Part shown: positions 10,808-22,291 of the stretch, piece by piece
Layout: the number at the start of each line of letters is the position of its first letter
Position numbering within the stretch: the first letter of the stretch is position 1
Source of the DNA: Phaeosaccion multiseriatum
Lineage: Eukaryota; Ochrophyta, other classes
Length of the DNA stretch: 64,000 nt
Reading direction: 5' to 3'
NCBI GenBank assembly: GCA_965112735.1
Contig: OZ218956.1
Coordinates: 1,116,001-1,180,000 of the forward strand
Position numbers and translations under genes: made by a program
Notes under the pieces: generated by a model
What the model saw: the letters and a program-made list of their open reading frames with translations, nothing else
Told to the model about the DNA's origin: nothing
The model's database searches: none

Positions 10808-13800
10808 ATGGTACATGTGCCGCCGCTGCTGCTGGTGGTGGTGGTGTTGCTGGTACTCGCCTTGTGCCGGTCCTGCGCCTGCTGTTATGATCTGAAGTGC
10901 TCGAATGAGGGGAAGATCGACGAGCTGTTGGAGGGACTGCTCGAAGACGTAGATGCGAGGCAGGCCTGGGCCAGCAGCGATACGCCCAAATGGGGTTACG
11001 AGGGAGGTATGGCGTGTCTTCATGCCCACAACTGGGAGTGTGCTGTGCTCGTCTTCCAGCAGGAAGTGAAGACTTGGCTGAGTGGGTATGATCTCGGCAA
11101 GGACAGCCTCACTGGCAATTGGACTGCCTCCCAGGACGGGATCAGCAGGGGAAGCGAAGTGGAGAAGGAGATGCGGAGAGATATGCTTCGACACTTCGCT
11201 CCTCCCGCGTCCGGGGATGGTGTTGACGACGACGAGGAGGAGAAGGTGCTCGCCTTGGTGAACACCGCCATTCGCTTTTTCAACTACGGAACTGCCACAC
11301 GCTGGGCTTTGGACGGTGCTGTGGTCGCGTTTGAGCGAACGCAGTTACTGCAAGTCTCCAGGAGGGCGCTCTGGGTGTGTCTTGACCTCCTGCACGATAT
11401 AGTGTTTAGCGACGCTCCCCACCGGCGAGTGCGAGTTGTAGAGGCAAGCGCTGGACATCGTCGCCAGTCGGGGAGCGCTGGACACCAGAGTGCGGCGGTT
11501 CTGTATGCAGATTGCCTCGGAACGCTGGCAGAAACTTCTCGGTTGCTTTCCACCGAAAGGGACTCTCCTCTTGTCGCGGAGGAGGCTTTGCATCATGTCA
11601 GTCATTTGCCGTCGTCTTCCGACGCTGGCGACTTGGATGCAGCAGGAAGCAGAATCTGCTCGGCCATCGAGGCTTCACTATTTCACGCTCGGTATCAGCG
11701 TCATAACATAGCGCTGGAAAAGCTTGTGCCGTGCTGTGCCGATGAGACGGTCCTTGCTGCAGGTGATGTAGCGGAGGGTGGAGGAGGAAGGACCAATGGA
11801 GCAGTGTCCTGCTGTGGAGCATTGGAGGCTGTAAAGCAACACGCATCCTTGACCATCCACCTCTCGCACGGCGAACTCGACGCTGTTTTACCTCTTGGTG
11901 AGAAGGCGCTGCCGTATCTGGCTGGAAGGTCTGCCGAAGCTTCTGGACCCAAAACGGTTGAGGGCCCTGGCCTCGAGGCTTGCAGCCCGCGTGGAGAGGG
12001 TGAGGGAAGTGCTGTTGGCGAGGGCATAGAGACAGGACTGCTCTCAAACCAGACCACCGACGCAGACGAAACGAGAGCTAGCCTTCAGAGTACAGAAACG
12101 CCTTCTCCTCATCACAGCTCACAGACAGATACCACCATCGGCGTCTTCCTCATCCTGGGGCCGGGGATGATGGACGTGGCCACTGCGAATCCTCTACTCT
12201 GCCGCTCTCTCCTGTACCTGTGGAGATCGCCGCTGCATCGCCCGCACGTGTCGCGGTGTCGTCTGCATGTTATCAGCTGCAGGGGCGTGAGTCAACAAGT
12301 AGGCGGTGGGCCTGCCGTGGGGGGCGAAGAGAGCTTTAGGCTTGCGCTGGGAGAAGCCTTTGCAGAGCTCTGGGGAGGCTATCATGTGGTGGAGGGCGCA
12401 GCAATACCCACACAGCCATGGAGCGGCACGTATATGCGGTAAGGCTGACGGTACAATGAACGTCGAATGTAGGGAGGTCCCACACTCCTTCTGATAATAC
12501 TGCCGCCGCTGCCCGTTTCCTTTGTTTCCTTGCAGCATGATGCACACAGTGCACTGGCTTGGCTCCAGCCTCGGCTACTCGCACGTATTATGCATAGAGG
12601 ACGATGTCATCATCGCTCCTTCCGCACTCTTGCATCTTGTGAGGCAATCGGACTCAGTGGGATACGGCCGTCGCACACTCGATGTGGAGCAAGGCCGTGA
12701 CCAGCTGCAGGACAGAGGGCGCGCAGGCACAGAGCCAAGGGCCCCGCAGGCTGCTGCTGATGATGATGGTGATGATAGTGATGGGGTCGATGGCAAGTTG
12801 AACCAACAGCAGGATCGCCTGCAGCGACGTTCTTGCGACATCCTTTCCCCTGCTCTTTCGACAGGCATTCCATCGACGGAGATGTGGGCAGAGGCACACC
12901 TCTCCTCCGGGGTGAAGACCACAATCCTTGATTGCTTCGCCCGCGCTGTGGCTCCCCGCGACGGGAAGCAACCGGGAGGAGTCGAGGCGTCGGTATGGCA
13001 GCAGTTCCTTCGAGACAGCTCGTACTCCCCAAGTCAAGGCAGGTGGAATGCCTCTTCGCATAACGCCCAGGTGCGCGCCGTGATTACCCAAGTGCAGCAG
13101 GACCCTTCCTCCGACGCGGAAAGGACCCTCCGCATCCTCAGGACAAGAATTGTCCATCCAGTACGGTGGAGCAGAGAGTGTCAACTGCTGATAGCGGAAG
13201 CGGCGTTGCGCAAGCTACCGACGGAGCTTCTGAGAGAGAGAGACCACGAGGTGCGTGTCATCGCACAGGTGGTGGAGGGGGGGGGGGGGGTCGGCATGTG
13301 ACTTGGAGAGAGGTAGCCTGTGGCCTTCGCTGCAGCTCATCTCTCACCTTTCTTCGTTTTGGTTATACCACCCCCGTGCACAGGTGGTTCACGTCTTGTC
13401 CGAAGAGTTTCCTGGTATGGCCACGTCTGTGTGGATGGCCTCCGTGCCGCTCCTATACGACACTCTGGCCGCCTTCGAGTCGATGGGAGGGGGCCTCACG
13501 GGAGCGGTGCTGAACAGCGCCGGTGATGACGATGACGAAGACATCTCTGTTGTGTTCGAGGCGCTGCTGAATAGGCGTATTCTCTTCGACAAGTTGGGTG
13601 TATGCCTCGTGAGGGACGCGTTCGCTCTTCATCCCTCGTATCTGCGAATGAAAGGAAGCCGAGATTTGGACAGGCAGATGCACCAGGTTGCCAATGACGT
13701 GCTGATGGAAGGATTGGGGGGAGGAAGAACGACAAGGGGGAACAACGCCAGTGAACCCGATCCAACCAACGCTCCTGTTCTGCTTCGCCAGCACTCGAAC

Positions 13801-14628
13801 TGCAATGCCATGGAAGCTTCTGCGGCTGGTGGAGGCGCGGAGCAGGAGGGCGAGGGAGCAGTCCCTCAAACGTCCGCAGTTGTCTTTATCCACGTGGCCC
13901 TCTTGGACGGCTGGCGCGAGATTGTGCTTGAGTTTTTCAATGCCATTGTCTCGTCAGGCATGAGCCAGGCCCACTCGATTCGCCTTGCAGAGATTCGCCT
14001 CGTTGTCTCGGGCGAAGAATGCGAAAGCAAGGGTTTCTGGGATGAGATTCTCATGAGCGACAAGGACGGAAGGACCCACCCAATCTACGCCCAAGCGGAG
14101 GTCTCTGTGGAGTGCTTTCCAGATTCGCTTCGTCTCTACGAGATGACGACTCTCCAACGAGTTTGGGAGTTTGCCAACCAGCAGCAAGCCTCAGCGGGCA
14201 GTGCCAGGGACGATGATGAAGCGCTCGTTCTTTACCTCCACACCAAGGGCGTGGGAAAGCAAGGTCAAGCGAGCCCTCGTCAGTGGCGAGAGTACCTGCA
14301 GCATTTCGTGATTGAACGATTCTGCCTTTGCACCAGCCACCTGACGAGGCCCTGCCCACCGCACGAAGGCGACGATGCTTGCCCAGAAACCGCATGCCCA
14401 GTCACATGTGGGGTGGACTTGACGGACCTCAGTCCGGAGGGAGAGCAGCTGTTCACTGATCTGCATTTTTCGGGGAATTTTTGGTGGGCCAAGACCTCGT
14501 ATCTGAGCACTTTGAGGTCTCCGGTGGACACTGCGGACCTTTTCCTCGTCCCCAACAGCCTGGGCAGCTGGAGACACGGCCAGGAGTTTTGGCTTGGCTC
14601 TCAGAAGACCACCACCAACAGCAGCAGC

Positions 14629-14681
<53 letters not shown>

Positions 14682-14847
14682 CAGCAGCAGCAGTAGCAGT
14701 AGCAAAGAGACGAGCTGGCGCCGGGATATTCCCACCCAGCACGTGGAAATCTGGAACTCCCAGGTTGACGTTTTCCGGCAATATGAGGAAGACAGCCATG
14801 TACCTGCAAGATACAGGAACGACTCCATCGGCTGCGCGTGTACATAG
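10808..14847 (+). CDS. Secretory GT-A-type glycosyltransferase-like protein (1269 aa)
   Basis: Three exons, 10808-12438, 12536-13250 and 13384-14847, close in phase. The ATG at 10808 starts a strong signal peptide or anchor (PPLLLVVVVLLVLALC). The centre carries a GT-A-like segment: a hydrophobic strand (GVFLILGPGMM) then HVLCIEDDVIIAP, which resembles the acidic metal-binding motif of GnT-I-like transferases. The C-terminal third has VVFIHVALLDGW, LYLHTKGVG and LHFSGNFWWA, a set seen in uncharacterised glycosyltransferases of algae and bacteria. A Ser run encoded by AGC/AGT repeats (about 14620-14705) sits near the C-terminus. Probably acts in the ER or Golgi; sugar and acceptor unknown. The two segments could be two transferase domains in one chain. 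Confidence 0.7.
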
Positions 14848-14904
14848 CTTATGAACATAGAACACTTTCATTTTTTATTTATTTATTTATTTTTTTTAAT
14901 TAAA

Positions 14905-14910
14905 AATAAA
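14905..14910 (+). terminator. AATAAA polyadenylation signal
   Basis: A canonical AATAAA lies in an AT-rich island 58 nt after the stop of the glycosyltransferase at 14847, in a region that is otherwise GC-rich. It fits a poly(A) signal for that gene; the neighbour on the other strand ends at 14966. Confidence 0.5.
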
Positions 14911-14965
14911 GCAAATCGCCTGTCTTGGGTCGATCGTGGATGGATGCAGGTGAAACGATTCATCT

Positions 14966-17594
14966 TCAACTGCCGCTGTGGGGCTTGTGGATGGGCTTGA
15001 CCGCCACCACCACTTGATGGTACGGCTCAAACAGCTCCATCTGTACCACTTGGTAACCCCCCAAGCACTCCAAACACGCCTGCAGCAAGTCGAAATCGAA
15101 GACGTGCCAGTGCATCATATTGCTGCCTCCCTCCTCCTGCGTGGATGGCCCAAGTCGCCGTCGTCCCGCCCGAGGCAGGGGATAGCAGCGTTGGGGGGGG
15201 GGGGGAAGAGTTAAAAAGGTGAAACCGGTACGCCGTAGAGTCATGGCATCTCGACGTTCTCTACCCAGTCGACCGCCCTTACCTCCATCCGCTCTCTGAG
15301 GCGTGCTCTCCTCTGCGCCTCATCGCCCTTCAGACCACCGTCGGCCCACACGTCCCAGGACATTATAATTGATTCCAAGTCGTGCCTCAGGCGCTGCTCA
15401 GACGCCTTATAGTCCTGCAATAAGTGCTGCAGCAGTAGTGACAGACAGACACGCACAGAAAAAGAAAAAGAGAACAAGAGAGAAGGACAAGAAGCAGGTG
15501 AGGTGAGGTGAGGTGAGGCACCTCCATTATGGTAGCGGGACCAGCTGCCAAGCGACGGCCCTTCCAGCAAAAAAGCCTTTGTGACTGCGCTCACAACTTT
15601 TCTCCTCCCACCGAATCTCCACCTACGATCGTACTTGGAAGTTTGTGACGGGTCTATGGCGGTCAAAGGTGGCGTCTTTCCAAGGAAGGACGAGCACCAT
15701 GGATCCCCCCGGCTCCAGCACCCTATCCCACTCCTGCAGAGCAGAGAGAGGGTCTTCGAAGTGCTCCAACGAGTGGGAGGCGATGACGAGGGAGTACGAG
15801 TGGTCCTCCAACCCGTGGAGCCTGGCCCCATGGAGGAGGTGCCGCCGGCCGAGCAAGAGCTCCGGGGTAAAAGGGCTGCGAGGGGAATGCGGTGGGCGGC
15901 GGTAGCAGGGGGAGGGGGCGGAGATGCAGGACATGAGGTTGTTCAGGACGGGGAAGGGGTGACGGGGAGGGACTGACGAAGACTCCCCCCCTTGCACTGC
16001 GGAGGAGACCTCCCACCCATCTCTTGCTCCACACACTCTCCCTCTCTCTCTGATTCTCGCCGCTCTCGCCCCTCCGCCACGTGTGCATACAGACAACCCG
16101 CTTACGAAGGACACTGCGCCTGCGCTTGCGCACACTGTACCTGCGAAATTCGTCTGGACGGCTCTTGTCCATCCTCGCCCACACGCCGTCATGGTCATAC
16201 TCGACGACGTTGTCAGCGCTCTGGAGCATGGTGTACCAGTCCTGAGGGGACAGAAAGCATTGAAACAAACCACGTGACGTTAGGGATTGTCCTCATCTCT
16301 ATGTGACGACTTTGCAAAGGAAATCTGTTGCCTCCATCTCTTTACCTTCCCGGCCCTCTGCCTCTCTCTCCACGCCACGACTGGGCACCACCCGGACACT
16401 CACAATCCACGGAGTGGGTCCTCCGATCTCCAGCGCCCTGAGGCCCGACATCCACGCCCAGAGCCCCGACGTCGCTCTGGGTGATATGGGATACGGGGCG
16501 GATAGCCTAGGAATGTCGCGTTGCGTCACACCGCTGGCCCCCAGGTGGGCGCGGAGGCTCTTCACTCGACACGGAGAGGCGCTTCCCACGCCCTCACTCT
16601 CGCTCTCGTCGGACGCGTCGAACGATATGGAAAAGGGAACGACCCCATAGCTCTCATGGGTGGGTTGTCCTCGCTCCTCTCGGAGCTGCTGCTGTTCCTT
16701 AGTCTCTCGTCCAAGCTCTGTCAGCTGTTGGTCTCTCAGCTGGTGCCTGGCCTGCTGCAAGACACGAGTCACCGTCTCTTCAATGTCCTCCTCACTGTGT
16801 GCCTCCCGCGTGTGTCTTTTCAGAGCCTCTTGCACTCTACGACCAGGGTCTTGCATTCCATCAGGCCCGCAGGACACCTCCACTTGTACAGTCTCGTCCT
16901 CCAGCTGCACAGCCATCACCGTAGGGGCGGGGCATACCTTCGGGAAACATTTGGGCAATGTCAAAGGGCGTGTCAGGCTGTAGAATGATAGCAACAAAAC
17001 ATTTCGCAACAAGTCTTGTTGCTTGTCTGGTATAAGATTCCCGAGGGAGAGCTTCAACGCGCACCCCCCACCGTGTGGACTCACCCTTGGCGCGCTTGTT
17101 ACAGGCCCACCCCTCGCCTCGCCCGCTGCCAGCAACTCCCGTGCCAGCGCCTGCTCCTCTACCTCTCCAAGACCGTGCTTCACGGCGAATCTCCGTGCCA
17201 CTTGCTTCGGAAAGCAGGAAGCGTCCTCTGCGCCTTCCCCCCCGCAGTGGAGTTGGTGAGTCTGTCCGTCGAATCGGAAGTCAACCGTCGCTGCGCCGAC
17301 CCAAAAGTCGATCCGCAAGAAAGAGAAGGTGTTGGGAGCAAATGCAAAGAAGGGTGAGGTCTAATTCTCAGAAGGTGCATCGAGGGGTGGAGAGTGAGAG
17401 AGGAAAACGGCAGAGCTGCGCGTAGCGCAGAAGAGAAGGAGAGGACCGGTGAGGCAAAACAAAGGGACGGCTTCCTCACCTGGCTGAAACGTAGACTCCT
17501 CGGCATGGATAACAGATACGCAGAGCAGCACTGATATCATCAGCAAAAGAAAACATGGCACGAGTGGCGAGCAGGAGAGACAGGAGCGCTCCAT
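14966..17594 (-). CDS. Signal-peptide SAM-dependent methyltransferase
   Basis: Exons read on the minus strand: 17594-17480, about 17350-16404, 16241-16141, 15875-15635, 15414-15265, 15136-14966. All phases close except the first junction, which I could not resolve: exon 1 ends in phase 1 while the best acceptor of exon 2 fits phase 0. Exon 1 encodes a signal peptide (PCFLLLMISVLLCVSV). Two small beta-rich segments follow (VDFRFDGQ and VQVEVSCG), perhaps a duplicated domain. The methyltransferase part has motif I LEIGGPTP, an acidic strand VVEYDHDG, IASHSLEHFEDP (motif IV region), RVLEPGGSMVLVLP and the tail HWHVFDF. These match class I methyltransferases that modify sugars or lipids in secretory or bacterial pathways. 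It converges on the glycosyltransferase at 10808-14847, so a glycan substrate is likely but inferred. Confidence 0.72.
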
Positions 17595-18046
17595 CAGCCG
17601 GAAAAAATAAAAGCAACCCAGATGGAGAACCAACCCTATTGCCTGTGAGGAGGGCTTTATTGACTTAATCATCTTACTTCTTATAGATGGCACTTAAGGG
17701 CTGGAAATGAGGGCTTATGCGAGGGCTGTTTGCGTCATTCGGCGGCGATTGGCCGTTGCGGTCCAGCGGGCCCGACACGAAAGATCGACTGACATAGGAT
17801 CCTGGATGGTATCAACTTTATGCCGATAGGGAGAACTGACGCATGGGAGGGATACGACCTCGGGGGCAATGAGACATTCCTTTTAAACAATCATAGATGG
17901 TATAATAAGCTCTTCTTCCTTCTTGAAAACTTCCTCTTCGGCTTCAGACTGGCCTAGAAGCCTAGCTATGCTCTAGGCCGGCGGCCGTTGGCCCCTCTAG
18001 GCCGGCCATTTCTTCTCCCTAGGCCGGCGGTTCTAGGCCTAGGCCT
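17595..18046. other. Intergenic, repeat-flank DNA
   Basis: 17595-17930 shows no coding signal or clear motif. From about 17941 the sequence becomes rich in CTAGGCC and GCCGGC blocks like the flank at 205-370, and leads into element copy B. Confidence 0.6.
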
Positions 18047-18178
18047 CGACCCTGGACAAGATTATATGATTACTGATTATGACCGGCGCCAGCCGGCCTG
18101 ATTACTGATTATGCGCCAGCCGGGGGCTGATTACTGATTACGGCCGGCGCATAGCTACCGTAATCTTGTCCAGGGTCG
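18047..18178 (+). mobile_element. MITE-like element, copy B (132 bp, internally shortened)
   Basis: Intact 14-bp terminal inverted repeats: CGACCCTGGACAAG at 18047 and CTTGTCCAGGGTCG ending at 18178. The interior keeps the TGATTACTGATTATG units but is about half the length of copies A and C. It is in the same orientation as copy C and abuts the (GGGA)n tract. Confidence 0.65.
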
Positions 18179-18630
18179 ATCAGGGAGGGAGGGAGGGAGG
18201 GAGGGAGGGAGGCAGGGAGGGAGGGAGGGAGGGAGGGAGGGAGGGGGAGGCAGGGAGGGAGGGAGGGAGGGAGGCAGGGAGGGAGGGAGGGAGAGAGGGA
18301 GGGAGGGAGGGAGGGAGGGAGGAAGGGAGGGAGGAAGGGAAGGAGGGAAGGAGGGAGGAAGGGAGGGAGGGAGGGAAGGAGGGAGGGAGGGAGGGAGAGA
18401 GAGAGGGAGGCAGGGAGAGAGGGAGGGAGGCAGGCAGGGAGGGAGGGAGGGAGGGAGGGAGGCAGGCAGGCAGGCAGGGAGGGAGGCAGGGAGGGAGGGA
18501 AGGAGGGAGGGTGGGAGGGAAGGAGGGAGGGAGGGAGGGAGGGAGGGAGGGAGGGAGGGAGGGAAGAAGGGAGGGAGGGAGGAAGGGAGGGAGGGAGGAA
18601 GGGAGGAAGGGAGGGAGGGAGGGAGGGAGT
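18179..18630 (+). repeat. (GGGA)n tract between element copies
   Basis: About 450 bp of GGGA repeats with GGCA and GGAA variants, bounded on both sides by terminal repeats of the palindromic element. Open frames on both strands (Gly-Arg-Glu or Ser-Leu-Pro) are repeat artefacts. Confidence 0.95.
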
Positions 18631-18873
18631 CGACCCTGGACAAGACTACCTGACTACTGATTACGGCCGGCGCAGCCGGCCTGATTACTGATTATGACCG
18701 TCGCCAGCCCGCCTGGCGCCTGATTGCTGATTATGGCGCCAGCCCGAGGAAATGGCCGGCGCCAGCCGGCCTGGTTGCTTACAGCCGGTGACCAGCCGGC
18801 CTGATTACTGATTATGCGCCAGCCGGGGGATGATTACTGATTACGGCCGGCGCACACCGTGATCTTGTCCAGC
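18631..18873 (-). mobile_element. MITE-like element, copy C (243 bp)
   Basis: In reverse complement this follows copy A almost base by base, including the TAAGCAACCAGGCCGGC and ATTTCCTCGGGCTGG blocks. The left terminal repeat is full; the right one is cut after CTTGTCCAG, losing GGTCG. The sequence beyond it to 18975 is the inverted copy of the flank at 205-370. Confidence 0.65.
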
Positions 18874-18975
18874 CAGTGCCAGGGGGGCCTAGGGCGGGGG
18901 GGCTGCGCCAAAAATAGGCCTAGGCCGGCCGAATTTCGTCTCTAGGCCTAGGCTTCTAGGCCAGTCTGGAGCCGA

Positions 18976-19280
18976 TCCTCTCCCTCTTCCTTCACTTTTC
19001 CTTTTCACTACAGTACCTTCACGGAAACTAAACATAAAACGGGAGAGTAATAAAGCTATAGGAGCGGCATTGACCTCCTCTCACACCTCGCTAGAGGGAA
19101 AAGCTTTTTACCTCCCTCGATCTGCATGTCCACGGCTTCGCGCGGCTGGTTGCCATGCTATTCAGACGACGTGGTTGACCGGGAATGGAACACCCACCGC
19201 GGCAGCAAGTATTGCGCATGGCGTGGCTGCGATGGCCTGCGATGGCCTGCAATCGCTCCACAAGTGCTGGACCAGGGGCC
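18976..19280. other. Intergenic, nothing recognised
   Basis: About 300 bp downstream of the TylF-like gene. Short open frames are present but none has coding character or matches a family I know. Confidence 0.5.
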
Positions 19281-21261
19281 TCAGCTGCTGGACTCGAGCT
19301 TCATGACCTCGAAGTAGTGCCTCATGTCGAGCTGCACCTCCTTGCTCTTCCTCCAGTAGACGCCCATGCCGTCTTTGGTGAGATAGAGAGTGTCTGTTAT
19401 GCCGTGTATCCTGTCGGAGAACACCGGAAACATAACCGAGGATGAGGAGGTAGGAGGAGAGAGCGAATTAGATCGCCGGCGCGAAACGAGCGCGCCTGTT
19501 CAGTGATACAGGAGAGGAGAAGTGCGCTCGTCGCTTGTGCAGCTCACCTGCGAAACTCGGTGACGGCCCTTCGTCCGTCCACTACCACGTAGTCGTCGAC
19601 GAGAACGAACCCATTGATGCTCAAGGCGTCGTACAGGTTGAAGAGGCAGTCGAAGTACGATTCGAACATGTCTCCATCCAACTGATGAGACATGGAATAA
19701 AGGAAATTGGACCGCGTCATTAAGAATCGAACACTACAGGCTTGTGAGGGGCCCTCCTATGGTCGAGGGTCATCGCTTCCCCCGAACCAGCCAGGGCCAA
19801 GACTCACTATGCTCAAACACCCGCCAAGTGGGCCTGCTTATTGGCCTGCCAGCTTCCTCAACGTGACAGTATGTACGTGTGGCTAACGACCTCGCTCCCC
19901 CATCCATTGCTCCGACGTACCCGTAAGATGGAGAACATCACTCCAGGCCAAACTTTCCGTAGCTCGGGCATGGAGTGGCGGAAGAAGCCCTTGACAAACT
20001 GTACGTTCTCCTGGGATACACCCATCCGATCGAAGGCGCCTCTGACTTGCGGCAGGCCTACCCGCAGGTAGTCCATCTCGCTCCATATGAGCAAGTCTTG
20101 CTCAGGATTGGAGGGGAAGGGTAGCCCCTCAAAGGAGTCGCACACGAACACCGTGCGCTGTGACCCTTCCCCGTACCAGTCCAGTAAGGCCTTTGCGAAC
20201 ACGCTTTGGCCTCCGCGCCACACCTTTCGGAGGAACAAACAAGAAGAACTTGAGCAAGAGGGGGGGAAGAGATGATGGCTACGCTTCGCGCCGTTTGAGG
20301 CTTCAAAGAACGAATGACGCACTTAAAATCCTTGGGGATGGGAGGACAAAGCAAAGTCAAACGCCGCACTCACCCCCGCCTCGAGGAAGTCCCCCGGTAT
20401 CCCCTCGCTGATGACGACTTCGAGCATGGTGCGCAGCAGCTGGGTGCGGTGGGTGCCCACCATGGTGTAGCCGAGCTCAGGCCAGTCAAGCCCATTGTCC
20501 CTTTTCAGAGCAGCGGAGGGGAGAGAATCGGGAGCGGCGGCGCCAGTGGCACAGGAGCAGATTTGAGAATTAACGGGGGGTAAAGGATGGGGGGAAAAGT
20601 ACGACGTACCTTTGGTGATCGTTCGACTTGCCCTGGTTGTTGTACTTATTGCGGAGAGTGTCCTCGGGATAAATCTTTCCCGTGATGGCGCCGACCGCGA
20701 GGTTCAGATAGGCGTCTGAATGGACCTTCGAAGGACCGCCCTTCTGCGCATTGGATATAGAGAGAGTCGAGGGGCAGAAAACAAATTCGGTCCAGGGAAG
20801 ATGTGGGGAAACGACAGGAAGAAAGCACAGCTGACCTTCACAGTATCGGGGCGTTGAAGCGCACCCAAGACCAAGGCCTCCTCCGGCTGCAGTGCCGGGT
20901 CGTCTGTACCGTACTTGAGCTCAACCAACTCAAAGCAATGCATCACGCAGTCACCAATATCGTCCGCCTTTATACTGGAACTGGTAAGGTAAGGAGGAGG
21001 AGAGGAAGGGATAAGCATTCGGCAGGCAACTGGGAATAGCATGCAATGGCGAAAAGCCCTTACTCACCAGACTCTGGCAAACAGATTATAAAGAGCCTCT
21101 CCTTTGCCGTCAAAAGCTATGTATCCCTCCCCGTCAGGATGGCCCTCTGTGTTGAGTGACAGAGTTATTGATTTGGAAGCATCAGCCACTTCTTCCAGAG
21201 CCTGAACTCCCAATGCTGCCAGTGACAGCACCAGAAGATTGAGGCCGAAGGCTGCAAGCAT
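19281..21261 (-). CDS. TylF/MycF-like O-methyltransferase with signal peptide (386 aa)
   Basis: Seven exons on the minus strand (21261-21068, 20974-20836, 20743-20610, 20500-20374, 20223-19921, 19681-19548, 19410-19281) sum to 1161 nt with all phases closing. Residues 1-20 form a signal peptide (NLLVLSLAALGVQA). Macrocin O-methyltransferase marks follow: DNGLDWPELGYTMVG, FLEAGVWRGG (SAM site), FVCDSFEGLPFP, ESYFDCLFNLYDAL and VLVDDYVVVDGRRAV, ending in ITDTLYLTKDGMGVYWRK. The family methylates sugar hydroxyls, using SAM and usually Mg2+ held by the Asp pair. In a secreted protein the substrate is probably a glycan in the ER or Golgi. Length is somewhat above the bacterial 250-280 aa because of an N-terminal extension. 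Confidence 0.88.
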
Positions 21262-21543
21262 GGTTCTCAGAAGATTCCCTCTCCTCCTTCGGCCTCTTCT
21301 GCAAAGCAAGCCTAAATCATTTTGGGTGGTTTATCGTGTTGCTGGGCTTTCTTTTAATTATTTTAAGAGGGAAGAAGCAAAGCTTAAAGCTTACCGGCCG
21401 AGGTTTTGGAGCACCAACACGCACAGATGGCACTCAACATCAGTGTTCTTTCTTTTCTCTTTTCAGTCCACTACGTCCTGACACTTAACCTAGTACTACC
21501 CATGCCTTCCCCTCGAGCGCTCTCTCGCTCAGTCAGGCTAATG

Positions 21544-21954
21544 CTAATAATTGTAATTGTTTATATTGTGTAAGGGGGGGTAAATGAGATTTCCAGGGGG
21601 TGCCAAAGCAGGGCAGGCAGACGCGTCTGCCTCGCCCTTACTCCCATCCACCCCGTTGGATTCCCGATAATCCCACTCGTCCCCCCGGGCCGGGCGGGTG
21701 GGGAAACTTTTGCTGTAGCTGCCGTCTCCTTCGCGCGGTGGACTTCTGGGCTGCTCCGCCCCTTCGCTGTCCTTCTCACCGCGCTGAGCTCTTCGGCACT
21801 TGCTACAACTCTTGCGACGCCGTCCTCGCGTCGCCTCCTCTTTTACAGTAGTGAATGCTAGATTCTTGCTATACCCCGGTGGGGTGGGCGTCTGACGTGT
21901 CGAACGGGCCGCTAGGCCCCTTGCGTCACGCGGCGTACCCTTGCCTTCAACCAT
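21544..21954 (-). CDS. Uncertain small basic ORF (136 aa)
   Basis: An ORF between the TylF-like gene and the SET/HemK-like gene, same strand. It has a basic CSKC segment (RGRRRKSCSKCRRAQRG) and a Pro/Gly-rich tail; no domain recognised. It could be an exon of a longer gene reaching toward 22290, where another open stretch (22069-22299, no ATG) lies in a different frame. The 0.3 kb between holds nothing else I can support. Confidence 0.25.
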   Translation of the reverse strand: MVEGKGTPRDARGLAARSTRQTPTPPGYSKNLAFTTVKEEATRGRRRKSCSKCRRAQRGEKDSEGAEQPRSPPREGDGSYSKSFPTRPARGDEWDYRESNGVDGSKGEADASACPALAPPGNLIYPPLHNINNYNY

Positions 21955-22291
21955 ATCTTGACTATGACGCTGTAACTGCCAGTCCTCCCCGTTTCCCGAA
22001 AATACGTTTTCGATACTATCGACTCGTAAACTCGCTCTGCTCGAAAACTACTTTTTCACTCTTTCGGCTTACAAGTACGGGAGATAACTTGCCCTCAGTA
22101 TGGGAAGCTTTTCTTCCCGGTCCGCCTCGGACAGGACCGCCGCAGGCATGGCCAAGGCCTGCCACAAGTCCCCCGCAAAGGCAGCCTGCACCTGCACCTG
22201 CACCTCCGCGCCGCCCATCCCTTCTACGCCATCTCCGTCCGCGCCTGCCGATGGGCCTGCCAATGGCCGCGACGGCCGCTGAGCCTCCCCG

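Noticed and set aside
16985-17090. Possible intron inside the large methyltransferase exon
   Set aside because: A GTGAGT donor and CTACAG acceptor exist, but the phases do not match and the frame stays open through the region.
18155-18660. Open frames on both strands over the GGGA tract
   Set aside because: Same repeat artefact; both strands are equally open.
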